Of a DNA stretch of 64,000 nucleotides, positions 11,625 through 19,853 are shown piece after piece. Each line of letters opens with the position of its first letter. Position 1 is the stretch's first letter. Made by a program: the position numbers and the translations under genes. The stretch is from contig NZ_JAULRT010000035.1 in NCBI RefSeq assembly GCF_030518215.1, positions 434,001-498,000 of the forward strand. Direction: 5' to 3'. The stretch comes from Gilvimarinus algae. Its GTDB lineage: Bacteria; Pseudomonadota; Gammaproteobacteria; Pseudomonadales; Cellvibrionaceae. The notes under the pieces were generated by a model. The model searched no databases and had not been told where the DNA came from. It saw only the letters and a program-made list of their open reading frames with translations.

Positions 11625-12260
11625 TCAACGCTTGCCCAAAATGAGTAAATGCCGCTCGCCCTCCTCGCCGGGCACGCAGAGACTCACTTGCTCATGCACC
11701 TGGTGAGAGTGGCCGATGCTGGCCAACTCATCCGCCGGAAAAACCCCTTTCATGGCGTAGAAGCGCCCGGTTTGATTGATCAGAAGATCGCACCAGAGGG
11801 TCATATCCGCCAGGCTGGCAAAGGCGCGGCTGATAACCCCATCGAACAGCTCGGCGGGCCTCAGGTTTTCCACCCGGGTATTTTCCACCTGCACATTGTC
11901 GAGTCCCAACTGGGTTTTGACATGAAATAAAAAGCGGGTTTTCTTGCCGTTGCTGTCGAGCAGGGTGAAGTGCTTTTGCGGAAAACAAATGGCCAGGACA
12001 ATGCCCGGCAAACCGCCGCCGGTGCCCACATCGATCAATCGTTGCCCGTGAATGTGCGGCGCCACCGCCAGAGAATCCAGCAGGTGGCGACCGAGCATTT
12101 TGTCGATATCACGTACCGCGGAGAGGTTGTAAGCCCGGTTCCAGCGGGCAAACTCCGCCAGATAGTCCAGCAACAAGGTCACCTGCTCAGCGCTCAGTAC
12201 CACACCCAGCTCGGCGGCGCCACGCTCAAGACGCAACCGCAAGGTGTCTCTATCAGCCAT
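11625..12260 (-). CDS. rsmG: 16S rRNA (guanine-N7) methyltransferase RsmG (GidB)
   Basis: Methylates G527 of 16S rRNA using S-adenosylmethionine; loss gives low-level streptomycin resistance in other bacteria. The 211-residue protein has the SAM-binding motif LIDVGTGGGLPGIVLAI near residue 75 and the family segment YNLSAVRD near residue 43. The ATG shares one base with the TAA stop of mnmG (TAATG), so the two are translationally coupled. Confidence 0.96.
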   Translation of the reverse strand: MADRDTLRLRLERGAAELGVVLSAEQVTLLLDYLAEFARWNRAYNLSAVRDIDKMLGRHLLDSLAVAPHIHGQRLIDVGTGGGLPGIVLAICFPQKHFTLLDSNGKKTRFLFHVKTQLGLDNVQVENTRVENLRPAELFDGVISRAFASLADMTLWCDLLINQTGRFYAMKGVFPADELASIGHSHQVHEQVSLCVPGEEGERHLLILGKR

Positions 12261-14155
12261 TAACTCGCCTCGGCCCGGGTGCGTCCCAACAGGCCGCGCT
12301 TTTTCAGATAAATCAGCAAAAGAGATACCGCCGCCGGCGTTACGCCGGGAATTCGCTGGGCACGTGCGAGAGTGTCCGGCCTCGCCTCAGACAGCTTTTG
12401 CTTGACTTCGTTGGACAGACCATCGACGGTGGCAAAGTCAAAATCTTCCGGAAAACGGGTGTTTTCGTGGGCTCGAAGCCGGTCAATTTCCTCTTGCTGG
12501 CGGGAGATATAACCTGAATATTTGGCATCGATTTCAATTTGTTCCGCCACGGCTTCGGCCACCGAAACCTCACCTTTGAGATTGGCGACGTCCGCGTAGT
12601 GCAGCTCCGGGCGCTTGAGCAAATCAAACAGGCTGTGCTCTCGGGTCAGCTGGCTTACGATTTTGCCGTCGAGCTTGGCCGCCTCGACCGAGCCCGCCTG
12701 CACCCAGGTATCTTTCAGGCGGGCGCGCTCGCGCTCGACGGCCTCGCGCTTTTCACAAAACGCCTGCCATTGCTCATCGCCCACTAGCCCTAATTCACGG
12801 CCCTTTTCAGTCAGCCGCTGATCGGCGTTGTCTTCGCGCAGCAGTAAGCGGTACTCGGCACGACTGGTAAACATGCGATAGGGCTCGCGGGTGCCCATGG
12901 TGATCAAATCATCCACCAGCACACCCAGATAAGCCTGGTCTCGACGCGGGCACCAGGCTTCCAGGTCGCGTGCGCGGCGGGCGGCGTTGAGCCCCGCCAG
13001 CAATCCCTGAGCGCCAGCTTCTTCGTAGCCGGTGGTGCCGTTTATCTGCCCGGCGAAATAGAGTCCGCCGATGACTTTGGTCTCGAGTGAGTACTTGAGA
13101 TCCTGTGGGTTGAAGAAATCGTACTCAATGGCGTAGCCCGGCCGGGTAATGTGTGCGTTTTCAAACCCCTTGATTGAGCGCACCAGATTCATTTGCACGT
13201 CAAAAGGCAAGCTGGTGGAAATACCATTGGGGTAGAGCTCGTGCGTGGTTAACCCCTCGGGCTCGATAAACACTTGGTGGCTGAGCTTATCGGCAAAGCG
13301 GTGAATTTTGTCCTCAATGGACGGGCAATAGCGCGGCCCAACGCCTTCGATCACGCCGGAGTACATGGGTGAGCGATCCAGGCCACCGCGAATAATCTCA
13401 TGGGTTTGCTCGTTGGTGTGGGTAATCCAGCAGCACACTTGCGGCGGTTGCAGGGCGCGGTTGCCTCGCACCGACATCACCGGGCGCGGCTCATCGCCCC
13501 ACTGTTCTTGCAGCTCGCTAAAGTCAACGGACTTGGCATCAATCCGCGGCGGCGTGCCGGTTTTCAGCCTGTCCACCTGCAGCGGGTATTCGCGCAACCG
13601 CGCAGCCAGCGCCTGCGCCGGTGGATCACCGGCACGGCCGCCGGAGTGATTCTGCAGGCCGATATGGATGACTCCGCCGAGAAAGGTACCCGTGGTCAAG
13701 ACCACCTGGTTGGCGTGGAATTTCAGGCCCATTTGAGTCACAACACCGCGCACCTGGTCATTTTCGACAATCAGGTCGTCCACCGCTTGCTGAAAAATCC
13801 ACAAATTGGGCTGGTTTTCCAGAGCATGGCGGATAGCCGCTTTGTAGAGCACGCGATCGGCCTGGGCACGGGTAGCCCGCACAGCGGGCCCCTTGCGGGC
13901 ATTGAGAATACGAAACTGGATGCCACCGGCGTCGGTCGCCAGAGCCATAGCGCCACCAAGCGCATCGATTTCCTTTACCAGGTGGCTTTTGCCGATACCG
14001 CCAATGGCCGGGTTGCAAGACATTTGCCCAAGAGTTTCGACGTTGTGCGACAGCAACAGCGTACGACACCCCATGCGGGCGGCCGCCAGACAGGCTTCGG
14101 TGCCAGCATGCCCGCCGCCTACCACAATCACATCGAAGTGTTCCGGAAAATTCAT
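12260..14155 (-). CDS. mnmG: tRNA uridine 5-carboxymethylaminomethyl modification enzyme MnmG (GidA)
   Basis: FAD-dependent partner of MnmE in making the cmnm5 modification at the wobble uridine of tRNAs. I choose the ATG at 14153-14155 ([20 protein letters not shown]), giving 631 residues; the E. coli protein has 629. The FAD-binding GGGHAGTEA is at residues 13-21, and [12 protein letters not shown] and [11 protein letters not shown] are conserved family blocks. An in-frame ATG 36 nt upstream lies over the weak ribosome site and would not match homologues. In many relatives mnmE lies directly upstream; here 4.3 kb of other DNA separates them. Confidence 0.96.
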   Translation of the reverse strand: MNFPEHFDVIVVGGGHAGTEACLAAARMGCRTLLLSHNVETLGQMSCNPAIGGIGKSHLVKEIDALGGAMALATDAGGIQFRILNARKGPAVRATRAQADRVLYKAAIRHALENQPNLWIFQQAVDDLIVENDQVRGVVTQMGLKFHANQVVLTTGTFLGGVIHIGLQNHSGGRAGDPPAQALAARLREYPLQVDRLKTGTPPRIDAKSVDFSELQEQWGDEPRPVMSVRGNRALQPPQVCCWITHTNEQTHEIIRGGLDRSPMYSGVIEGVGPRYCPSIEDKIHRFADKLSHQVFIEPEGLTTHELYPNGISTSLPFDVQMNLVRSIKGFENAHITRPGYAIEYDFFNPQDLKYSLETKVIGGLYFAGQINGTTGYEEAGAQGLLAGLNAARRARDLEAWCPRRDQAYLGVLVDDLITMGTREPYRMFTSRAEYRLLLREDNADQRLTEKGRELGLVGDEQWQAFCEKREAVERERARLKDTWVQAGSVEAAKLDGKIVSQLTREHSLFDLLKRPELHYADVANLKGEVSVAEAVAEQIEIDAKYSGYISRQQEEIDRLRAHENTRFPEDFDFATVDGLSNEVKQKLSEARPDTLARAQRIPGVTPAAVSLLLIYLKKRGLLGRTRAEAS

Positions 14156-14191
14156 AACCCGTCTCGGCATCCAGTTGGAAAAAGGGCGCAC

Positions 14192-14220
14192 ATTATAGAG
14201 TGCTTGTGGCGGTTGTACAA
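14192..14220 (-). promoter_or_regulatory. Promoter of the mnmG operon
   Basis: On the minus strand TTGTAC (14215-14220) and a perfect TATAAT (14192-14197) are separated by 17 nt, so transcription would start about 30 nt before the mnmG ATG. The -35 hexamer is weak. The promoter abuts the AT-rich DNA to its right, a setting like gidA next to oriC in enterobacteria and vibrios, where gidA transcription influences initiation. Confidence 0.65.
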
Positions 14221-14700
14221 AACATGTTCAATCTTTATTCATCGAATTATTTATACATAAAGTTATTAAATTGAAATTTATATATATGGTTGAATATAAA
14301 GATTGAACTTATAGTTACTTATGGTGCGACAGTATTCTGTGGATATCCTTAAATTATTTATATAAATCAAGGAATTATTGACATAACAACCGTACAGAAA
14401 ACATGCCATTAAGCTGGTCGAAGCCGGTGATTAGCCGGGGGATGAAACCCCGAGTTTTCCCCAGAAATGAAAATTGGCGACTTATCCCCATTTTCCTCCT
14501 GAGTTTGTTCAGCCTCATTACACAGGGTTATGCTGGTCGAATGAGTGTTTTTTAGTCAAAAACTCTTTAAAAACAGCTGATTATGGGATAAACCTGTGAA
14601 CAATTGTGGATAAATCTCCTAAGTATTGTTTTTTTGGGGTGGTTTTCTGTGGATAACCTTATCCAAGGCCTGTGGGAAATCGAAGGATTCATTGTGAGTG
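14215..14700. other. oriC candidate 1: AT-rich, DnaA-box-containing intergenic region beside mnmG
   Basis: No gene is visible in 14156-14796. Positions 14221-14395 are strongly AT-rich and contain a perfect 13-bp inverted repeat, GTTCAATCTTTAT (14226-14238) and ATAAAGATTGAAC (14296-14308), around 57 bp of AT-rich DNA. Perfect DnaA boxes (TGTGGATAA) lie at 14605-14613 and 14648-14656. One-mismatch boxes are at 14338-14346 (TGTGGATAT) and 14482-14490 (TTATCCCCA). An unwinding-type AT-rich tract with boxes on one side, next to mnmG, fits the E. coli/Vibrio oriC position. The competing candidate is the rpmH-dnaA gap at 22381-22841. Confidence 0.5.
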
Positions 14701-14709
14701 CAGTCAGGT

Positions 14710-14737
14710 AACCTCGCCGTTGGAGGCAGGCGAGGTT
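14710..14737 (-). terminator. Hairpin downstream of the secreted-protein gene
   Basis: AACCTCGCC (14710-14718) and GGCGAGGTT (14729-14737) form a perfect 9-bp stem with a 10-nt loop, 60 nt past the stop codon of the gene at 14797-15549. No T-run follows on the minus strand, so it may be a weak or Rho-assisted terminator, or simply a structured border of the origin-like region. Confidence 0.4.
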
Positions 14738-14796
14738 GGTGTGCAAGCGAAACTTGTCTGGCGGCCGCCGGTTGAGATAGCGCGCCTTGCTTGTGA

Positions 14797-15549
14797 TTAA
14801 TGCCTCTCGATGTCGGCGGGCAGAGACAGATCACCCGATGCTGTATCGAAGACGTTTTCCACGCACAAGAGAGGGGCGTGAATGCTCTCGTTAACTCTGA
14901 GCGCAGCGGTGACCCCGTCGTAGCGGGAGTTGTCCAGGTCAATCGTCTTGTTGAAAGCCAAGTGGACGTCTACTGAGTGATCGCCAAAGACCGGCTGCCA
15001 CCCCGGGCTGTCGATCAATAGGGGGAGTCCGGGCCAGGTGGCTGGCAAAGGTGGCGTGGCTCCTTCCGGGATATCAACCACTCCCAGATTGTTGTCGCCG
15101 CACTTGGGGTCGGGGGCAAGCACGACCCAATGGCTGTGCCAGGTATCACCATCGTTCTCAGTGTTGTTGTCACGGTTTTCGTCAAAAAGCGGTGTATCGT
15201 CAAAATCAGGATGAATGGTTACCGCCAGCGCCAGAATGCCACTGTTGGCCGCAAAGCCTACCGCCTCTGGGCCGATGGTAGTGGGCCAGACATAGGAATA
15301 CACTTCACTACCACCTAATTGCCCTTGGGCCTGCGGCTTTTCTGAGCCCGCTGCGCCCCGACTCGCCATATGAAAGTGGGCCCGGTTGTCCTTAACGCTT
15401 ACCTTTGCGTGGACGATATCAAAGCTTGGAGCTACATCGGGCGATTCATTTGCTTTCAGTCCCCCTGAATGACCCTCGTGTGCCAGGGTGCTCGCCGTGA
15501 CGAGCAGCAGGGCAGCTAAGACCGCGAAACGTACTTTGTCTGTGTGCAT
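14797..15549 (-). CDS. Secreted protein of unknown function, divergent from a MarR regulator
   Basis: I do not recognise the family. The ATG at 15547-15549 follows a strong AAGGAG site and gives 250 residues. Residues 1-22 form a signal peptide ending near STLAHEGH, so export to the periplasm or outside is likely. The mature protein starts His-rich (HEGHSGG) and contains DTWHSHWVVLAPDPKCGDNNLG near residue 140, a short conserved-looking block with His and Cys that might bind metal. The rest is predicted beta-rich. It is transcribed away from the MarR gene across a shared 120-bp region with palindromic operators, so it is the prime candidate target of that regulator. No transmembrane segment follows the signal peptide. 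Confidence 0.75.
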   Translation of the reverse strand: MHTDKVRFAVLAALLLVTASTLAHEGHSGGLKANESPDVAPSFDIVHAKVSVKDNRAHFHMASRGAAGSEKPQAQGQLGGSEVYSYVWPTTIGPEAVGFAANSGILALAVTIHPDFDDTPLFDENRDNNTENDGDTWHSHWVVLAPDPKCGDNNLGVVDIPEGATPPLPATWPGLPLLIDSPGWQPVFGDHSVDVHLAFNKTIDLDNSRYDGVTAALRVNESIHAPLLCVENVFDTASGDLSLPADIERH

Positions 15550-15570
15550 GATAATCTCCTTTTTGGTTTT

Positions 15571-15640
15571 GTATCGACTCGATACAAATTGAAGGTTTGC
15601 ACAGTTTTGCTTCCTTGTCAAAGTAGTTTTAAGTCGATAC
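15571..15640. promoter_or_regulatory. Putative MarR operators between the divergent genes
   Basis: GTATCGACTCGATAC (15571-15585) has 7-bp perfect arms around a central base. A second half-site, AAGTCGATAC (15631-15640), matches the reverse complement of the first site's left ten bases at nine positions. Both lie in the 121-bp gap between the secreted-protein gene and the MarR gene, where dimeric MarR proteins usually bind to control themselves and their neighbour. The assignment to this MarR is inference from position and symmetry. Confidence 0.6.
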
Positions 15641-15670
15641 TATTGATGTGACCAATGTTGAAGGCAGTTT

Positions 15671-16261
15671 ATGAAGAATGTTGAAGCAATTGATCAGTTG
15701 ATCGACCGGGTGGCTGGGCTGCTGCGCACTGACGCCCGTCGTGCCGGCGCTGCGCACCAACTCCAGCCTGTACAGCTGGAGGCACTCGACTATCTCAATC
15801 GAGCCAACCGCTATTCGGATACCGCTATGGCGGTCACCGAGTATCTGGGGCAAACCAAGGGCACGGTGTCCCAGACGCTAAAAGTGCTTCTTAATAAGGG
15901 CTACATCGAAAAGCGCCCGGATCCGGAGGATAAACGGATCTTTCATTTGGCGGTAACGCCCACTGGGCGCCGGGCTTTGAGCGAGTGCAAGCCCTCGCCA
16001 CTGTTGAGAAAGGCGGCTCAGTTGCTCGAAAACGGTGAACTTGAGATAACAGCCAAGCGCCTTCGCGAGCTTTTGCATGCGCTGCAGGAGGCCAATAACT
16101 TCCGCACCTTTGGTCAGTGCTCTGGTTGCGTGCACAATATGGTCAGTGATGGCGATCACTGGTGTGGTTTAACTCGTCAGCCTCTGTCTATTTCTGACAC
16201 CCAGCTTATTTGCCGGGAGTTTACCTCGAGAGAGCAATGGCACCCGATTGGCAAACGCTGA
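15671..16261 (+). CDS. MarR-family regulator with C-terminal four-cysteine motif
   Basis: A winged-helix regulator of 196 residues. The DNA-binding part runs from about residue 31 to 105, with recognition helix TKGTVSQTLKVLLNKGYIE (62-80) and the wing KRPDPEDKRIFHLAVTPTG (81-99), the MarR signature. After the dimerisation helices comes an unusual tail with Cys150, Cys153, Cys165 and Cys181 (C-x2-C-x11-C-x15-C), ending in CREF. Such spacing suggests a bound metal ion or iron-sulfur cluster, making the protein a possible redox or metal sensor; that is inference. The ATG is preceded by GAAGG. Its last 25 bases overlap the start of the downstream kinase gene, so both are probably co-expressed. 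Confidence 0.9.
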   Translation: MKNVEAIDQLIDRVAGLLRTDARRAGAAHQLQPVQLEALDYLNRANRYSDTAMAVTEYLGQTKGTVSQTLKVLLNKGYIEKRPDPEDKRIFHLAVTPTGRRALSECKPSPLLRKAAQLLENGELEITAKRLRELLHALQEANNFRTFGQCSGCVHNMVSDGDHWCGLTRQPLSISDTQLICREFTSREQWHPIGKR

Positions 16262-17094
16262 ATCGCCTTGCGTTTGCCGGGCGACTGAATCTGGAAACCG
16301 CAAGACCCGTTGCAGGTGGCGACATTTGCGACAGCTACACAGTGGCTAATGCCAATGGAAGTCGTTATTTCGTCAAATTTCACTCCAGCTTGGATTTGCT
16401 TGAGTGCGAGTTTCGCAACTTGCAGCTGCTGGCGGCGACACCGATGGTCACCCCTGTTCCGATTGATTGCGTTAGGCTGAGCGACTCTGCGGCTTTGGTA
16501 CTTGAGTACTTCGAGTTTGGTGGGCGGGCTGATGAGTCCCGGTTGGGTGAACTCTTGGCAAGTGTGCATCGAGAGCAGGAGCCCCACGGGCGTTACGGAT
16601 TGGATTACGACAATTTTATCGGCCACTCCCGCCAAGAGAATTCCTGGTTCGACAGTTGGAAGCACTTTTGGTGGCAATGTCGTCTTGAGCCGCAATTGGC
16701 GATGGCTGCGCGCCATGGTCACAAGTTGTCTGTACCGCAGGTGCGGATAAAAGAGGCGGTGATGACTCGATTGGCAGAGCACAGGCCGCCGGCTTCTTTG
16801 TTGCATGGGGATCTCTGGGGGGGCAACAAAGGCTATTTAGCCGACGGGCGCCCGGTGATTTTCGATCCTGCCTGCTACTATGGGGATCGGGAAACCGACC
16901 TTGGGTTTACCCGGGTGTTCGGCGGTTTCTCGCCGGAGTTTTATCGAAGTTATCAGCGAGCTTGGCCACTACCTGACGGCTGGCAGATCCGCGAACCAGT
17001 CTACAACCTCTACCATATGCTCAATCATTTAAATCTTTTTGGTCGTGGTTATTTGCCGCAAGTAGAGCGGTTGTGCAAGGAATTGATCCGCTAA
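16237..17094 (+). CDS. Fructosamine-3-kinase family protein
   Basis: Members phosphorylate ketoamines on glycated proteins or small molecules, promoting deglycation; bacterial ones prefer ribulosamines or erythrulosamines. The chosen ATG (16237-16239), with GAGAG upstream, gives 285 residues, the usual length. Family hallmarks are GGDICDSYTV near residue 19, FVKFH with the ATP-binding Lys, QENSWFDSWKHFWWQCRLEP mid-protein, and the catalytic loop LLHGDLWGGN followed by FDPACYYGDRE. The C-terminal YNLYHMLNHLNLFG block is also typical. It overlaps the MarR gene by 25 bp. A TTG at 16210 is an alternative start but has no good ribosome site. Confidence 0.93.
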   Translation: MAPDWQTLNRLAFAGRLNLETARPVAGGDICDSYTVANANGSRYFVKFHSSLDLLECEFRNLQLLAATPMVTPVPIDCVRLSDSAALVLEYFEFGGRADESRLGELLASVHREQEPHGRYGLDYDNFIGHSRQENSWFDSWKHFWWQCRLEPQLAMAARHGHKLSVPQVRIKEAVMTRLAEHRPPASLLHGDLWGGNKGYLADGRPVIFDPACYYGDRETDLGFTRVFGGFSPEFYRSYQRAWPLPDGWQIREPVYNLYHMLNHLNLFGRGYLPQVERLCKELIR

Positions 17095-17167
17095 TCTTGG
17101 TCGTAGGAGTGTAGGAACCTTCTCTTTCAAAGGATATCAAAGCCTCTTTCTATACCGGAGTACACTC

Positions 17168-17815
17168 ATGGCTGAACCCACCTTAGCTCAACCCCGCAGG
17201 TCGCTGCGACGCTTAGTTCGACAGAACGCGGGTTTTATCTTATTGGTTCTGGGCCTGGCTTTTTTCCGAACGGCTGTCGCTGACTGGAACTATGTGCCAT
17301 CCAGTTCCATGGAGCCCACGCTGTATCCCGGTGATGTGTTGGTCATTAACAAGCTGGCTTATGGGCCTTCTGTGCCTTTTACCCGCACGCGTCTGGTGGA
17401 TATTGCGCAGCCCGAGCGCGGTGATGTGATTACTTTTTTCCCCTCTCACACAGATAACTGCTTGGTCAAACGTGTGATAGGTGTGCCTGGCGATCGCCTG
17501 CGCATTCGCGGTGAAAGGGTGTGGTTGAACGACGAGGAGCTCCGTGTGAGTGAAAAGGACGGCTTTTACTGGGAAGCCTTGCCGGGATCCTCCCATAAGA
17601 TCGCCGATCCCGCTGGCGAGCTTCAGCCGGCGTTCGCTGGTGAATTGATTGTGCCCGACGGGCATTATTTTGTCATGGGAGATAACCGCGCCAATAGTTA
17701 TGATTCAAGGTATTGGGGGCTGGTAAAGGAGTCGCAGATCGTCGGCAAAGTGGCTGCGGTTGGGCTCAATGTTTCCGAGCGCTTTTTCCAACGGTGGGCG
17801 ACACAGGTGCTTTGA
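17168..17815 (+). CDS. lepB: Signal peptidase I (LepB-type), short form
   Basis: Membrane-bound serine protease that removes signal peptides from exported proteins. The 215-residue protein has a single membrane segment (about residues 20-38). Ser47 in PSSSMEPT is the catalytic serine and Lys101 in KRVIGVPGD the general base. The C-terminal box MGDNRANSYDSRYWG is present. E. coli LepB has two membrane segments and 324 residues, so this is a compact form and probably an additional enzyme beside a housekeeping lepB elsewhere. A GGAG site precedes the ATG. It follows the kinase gene by 73 nt. Confidence 0.92.
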   Translation: MAEPTLAQPRRSLRRLVRQNAGFILLVLGLAFFRTAVADWNYVPSSSMEPTLYPGDVLVINKLAYGPSVPFTRTRLVDIAQPERGDVITFFPSHTDNCLVKRVIGVPGDRLRIRGERVWLNDEELRVSEKDGFYWEALPGSSHKIADPAGELQPAFAGELIVPDGHYFVMGDNRANSYDSRYWGLVKESQIVGKVAAVGLNVSERFFQRWATQVL

Positions 17816-17856
17816 GCAAATGACACTGATCCATTTTGGAGTGTAACCTATTGATT

Positions 17857-17877
17857 GTTAAGGTTTGTCGCCTTAAC
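17857..17877. promoter_or_regulatory. Inverted repeat upstream of the Xre-2TM gene
   Basis: GTTAAGG (17857-17863) and CCTTAAC (17871-17877) flank a 7-nt spacer about 75 nt before the regulator gene. It could be an operator for that Xre protein or a short hairpin after the signal peptidase gene. No T-run follows. Confidence 0.35.
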
Positions 17878-17950
17878 GTCAGGTCCGTGTCGTTACCCTG
17901 TCTGGCGTTTTTGCCCAAAAATGCACCCGAGGATATCGAAGGAGGCGGTG

Positions 17951-18445
17951 ATGAATGTACGTAAATTGAGATTGCAAAAGGGCTGGTCGCAAGAGCAGCT
18001 GGCCGAAATGACCGACCTCAGTATTCGGACTATTCAGCGCATAGAGCGGGGGCAGGTGCCTTCATTGGAATCGCGCAAAGCGCTGGCCTCAGTCTTCGAT
18101 ATTGACCTCAGCGACTGGCAAATTGAGGGTGACGTTATGGACGAATCTGCGGCAAGCACATCGACTGAGCGGGCAAGAATTGAGCGCGAAGAGCGCGAAG
18201 CGATCGAGTACGTGCGCGATCTAAAAGCGTTTTACAGTCATTGCCTGACTTTTGTGGTAATTATTCCTTTTTTGTTTTTTATTAACCTAACCACCTCGCC
18301 CGGGTACATCTGGGCTTGGTGGCCTGCATTCGGTTGGGGCGTGGGCCTGGCCATTCACGGTATTAATGCGTTTGAAGTATTTAATATGTTCGGCCCCGGT
18401 TGGGAGCGAAAACAAGTAGAGAAGCGCCTGGGCCGCAAATTGTAA
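17951..18445 (+). CDS. Xre-type HTH regulator fused to a 2TM domain
   Basis: Residues 2-55 form a Cro/C1-type helix-turn-helix (NVRKLRLQKGWSQEQLAEMT, then LSIRTIQRIERGQVPSLES). After a charged helix (about 80-100) come two membrane segments, YSHCLTFVVIIPFLFFINLTT and YIWAWWPAFGWGVGLAIHGI, followed by FEVFNMFGPGWERKQVEKRL, the layout of the 2TM domain family. This would be a membrane-tethered transcription factor. The ATG at 17951 is preceded by GGAGG; a longer reading frame upstream lacks a ribosome site. The gene is convergent with mnmE. Function of the membrane part is unknown; such proteins often carry the domain near lipid or stress genes. Confidence 0.88.
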   Translation: MNVRKLRLQKGWSQEQLAEMTDLSIRTIQRIERGQVPSLESRKALASVFDIDLSDWQIEGDVMDESAASTSTERARIEREEREAIEYVRDLKAFYSHCLTFVVIIPFLFFINLTTSPGYIWAWWPAFGWGVGLAIHGINAFEVFNMFGPGWERKQVEKRLGRKL

Positions 18446-18455
18446 TCTTAAGTCC

Positions 18456-18481
18456 GGCCAGCGTTTGCAGAGCCGCCGGCC
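18456..18481. terminator. Hairpin between convergent Xre-2TM and mnmE genes
   Basis: GGCCAGCG (18456-18463) and CGCCGGCC (18474-18481) can pair with one mismatch in the 44-bp gap between the two convergent stop codons. There is no T-run on either side, so it is at best a weak bidirectional stop. Confidence 0.35.
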
Positions 18482-18489
18482 CGGAGTTT

Positions 18490-19848
18490 CTACTTACCAA
18501 TACAGAATGAGGAAAAAATTCGTCCGAGCAAATCGTCGGAGGTGAATTCTCCGGTAATTTCTGACAGGTAGTTTTGCGCTTCGCGCAGGTCTTCTGCCAG
18601 TAGCTCACCGGCGGCGTGAGTGTGGAGTTGGTCGGCTCCCTGCCGAAGTGCACGCTCCGCTGCCAGCAGCGCATCGATGTGTCTTTGCCGCGCGGTAAAG
18701 GTCCCTTCGGTGGTGCTCTGGTAGCCAATGCAGTCTTTCAGGTGCTGTTTTAAGACATCAATACCCGTGCCGGATTTGGCGCTGATTTTCAGCGCATTGC
18801 CGGGCAGCTGGTCGGCGTCGATAAGGTCTACCTTGTTGTAGATGACGCTGACCTTGTCTGATTGCTCCAGTCGGGCGGTAAATTCTGGCCAGACATCCTC
18901 TGCGCTGTCTCTCTTTTGAGTGACCGCATCCGCCGCATCAATCAGCAACAAAATCCTATCTGCCCGGTTGATCTCATTCCAGGCGCGTTCAATACCGATC
19001 TTTTCCACCGCATCCGAGGCTTCGCGCAAACCGGCGGTATCGATAATGTGCAGCGGCATACCGTCTATATGAATGTACTCTTTGAGCACATCCCGGGTGG
19101 TGCCGGCAATGTCGGTGACGATAGCGCTTTCCCGTTCGACTAACGCATTGAGGAGGCTGGACTTACCGGCATTGGGTTTGCCGGCTATCACCACTTGCAT
19201 GCCGTCTCGCACCAGTTGCCCCTGACGTGCTTTGGCCAGCAGTTGTTCGAGCTCGGCGATGATGGCAGTGAGGTCGGTTTGGACTTTGCCATCCGAGAGA
19301 AAGTCGATTTCTTCTTCTGGAAAGTCGATGGCCGCTTCTACGTATATACGCAGAGCGATAAGCGACTCTACCAGCGCGTGAACTTGAGCGGAAAATACCC
19401 CCTGCAGGGAGTTTAGAGCGTTGCGCGCCGCTTGCTCGGAGCTGGCTTCGATCAGATCGGCAATGGCTTCGGCCTGAGCGAGATCCAGTTTATCGTTGAG
19501 AAAGGCCCTTTCGGAAAACTCCCCAGGTCTGGCCTGTCGAGCGCCGAGCTGTTTCACCGCCTCCAGCAGTAAACCCAGTACCACTGGACCGCCGTGACCT
19601 TGCAGCTCCAGTACGTCTTCACCGGTAAAGGAGTTTGGGCCTTTAAACAGCAGGGCAATACCGCGGTCCAGTTCTTTGCCCTGGGTGTCGTAAAAGGGCA
19701 GGTAACTCGCCTGACGCACTGCTAGGTCTTTACCGGTCACGGCCCTGGCAATATCGGCGGCCTTGATGCCGGAGACCCGGATGATACCGACGCCGCCGCG
19801 GCCTGGTGCAGTGGCGACGGCGGCAATAGTGTCAGTATTGGCTGACAT
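18490..19848 (-). CDS. mnmE: tRNA modification GTPase MnmE (TrmE)
   Basis: GTPase that with MnmG modifies the wobble uridine of several tRNAs. The 452-residue protein begins [21 protein letters not shown], has the G1 motif [14 protein letters not shown] near residue 224, G3 DTAGLREA near residue 270, NKVD near 335, and the terminal FSSFCIGK, whose Cys is the conserved family terminus. The gene follows yidC by 5 nt, forming the standard rpmH-rnpA-yidD-yidC-mnmE operon. Confidence 0.98.
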   Translation of the reverse strand: MSANTDTIAAVATAPGRGGVGIIRVSGIKAADIARAVTGKDLAVRQASYLPFYDTQGKELDRGIALLFKGPNSFTGEDVLELQGHGGPVVLGLLLEAVKQLGARQARPGEFSERAFLNDKLDLAQAEAIADLIEASSEQAARNALNSLQGVFSAQVHALVESLIALRIYVEAAIDFPEEEIDFLSDGKVQTDLTAIIAELEQLLAKARQGQLVRDGMQVVIAGKPNAGKSSLLNALVERESAIVTDIAGTTRDVLKEYIHIDGMPLHIIDTAGLREASDAVEKIGIERAWNEINRADRILLLIDAADAVTQKRDSAEDVWPEFTARLEQSDKVSVIYNKVDLIDADQLPGNALKISAKSGTGIDVLKQHLKDCIGYQSTTEGTFTARQRHIDALLAAERALRQGADQLHTHAAGELLAEDLREAQNYLSEITGEFTSDDLLGRIFSSFCIGK

Positions 19849-19853
19849 CGGGA

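Noticed and set aside
14619-14942. 107-codon minus-strand frame at the origin-like gap
   Set aside because: It overlaps the secreted-protein gene in a different frame and has no ribosome site.
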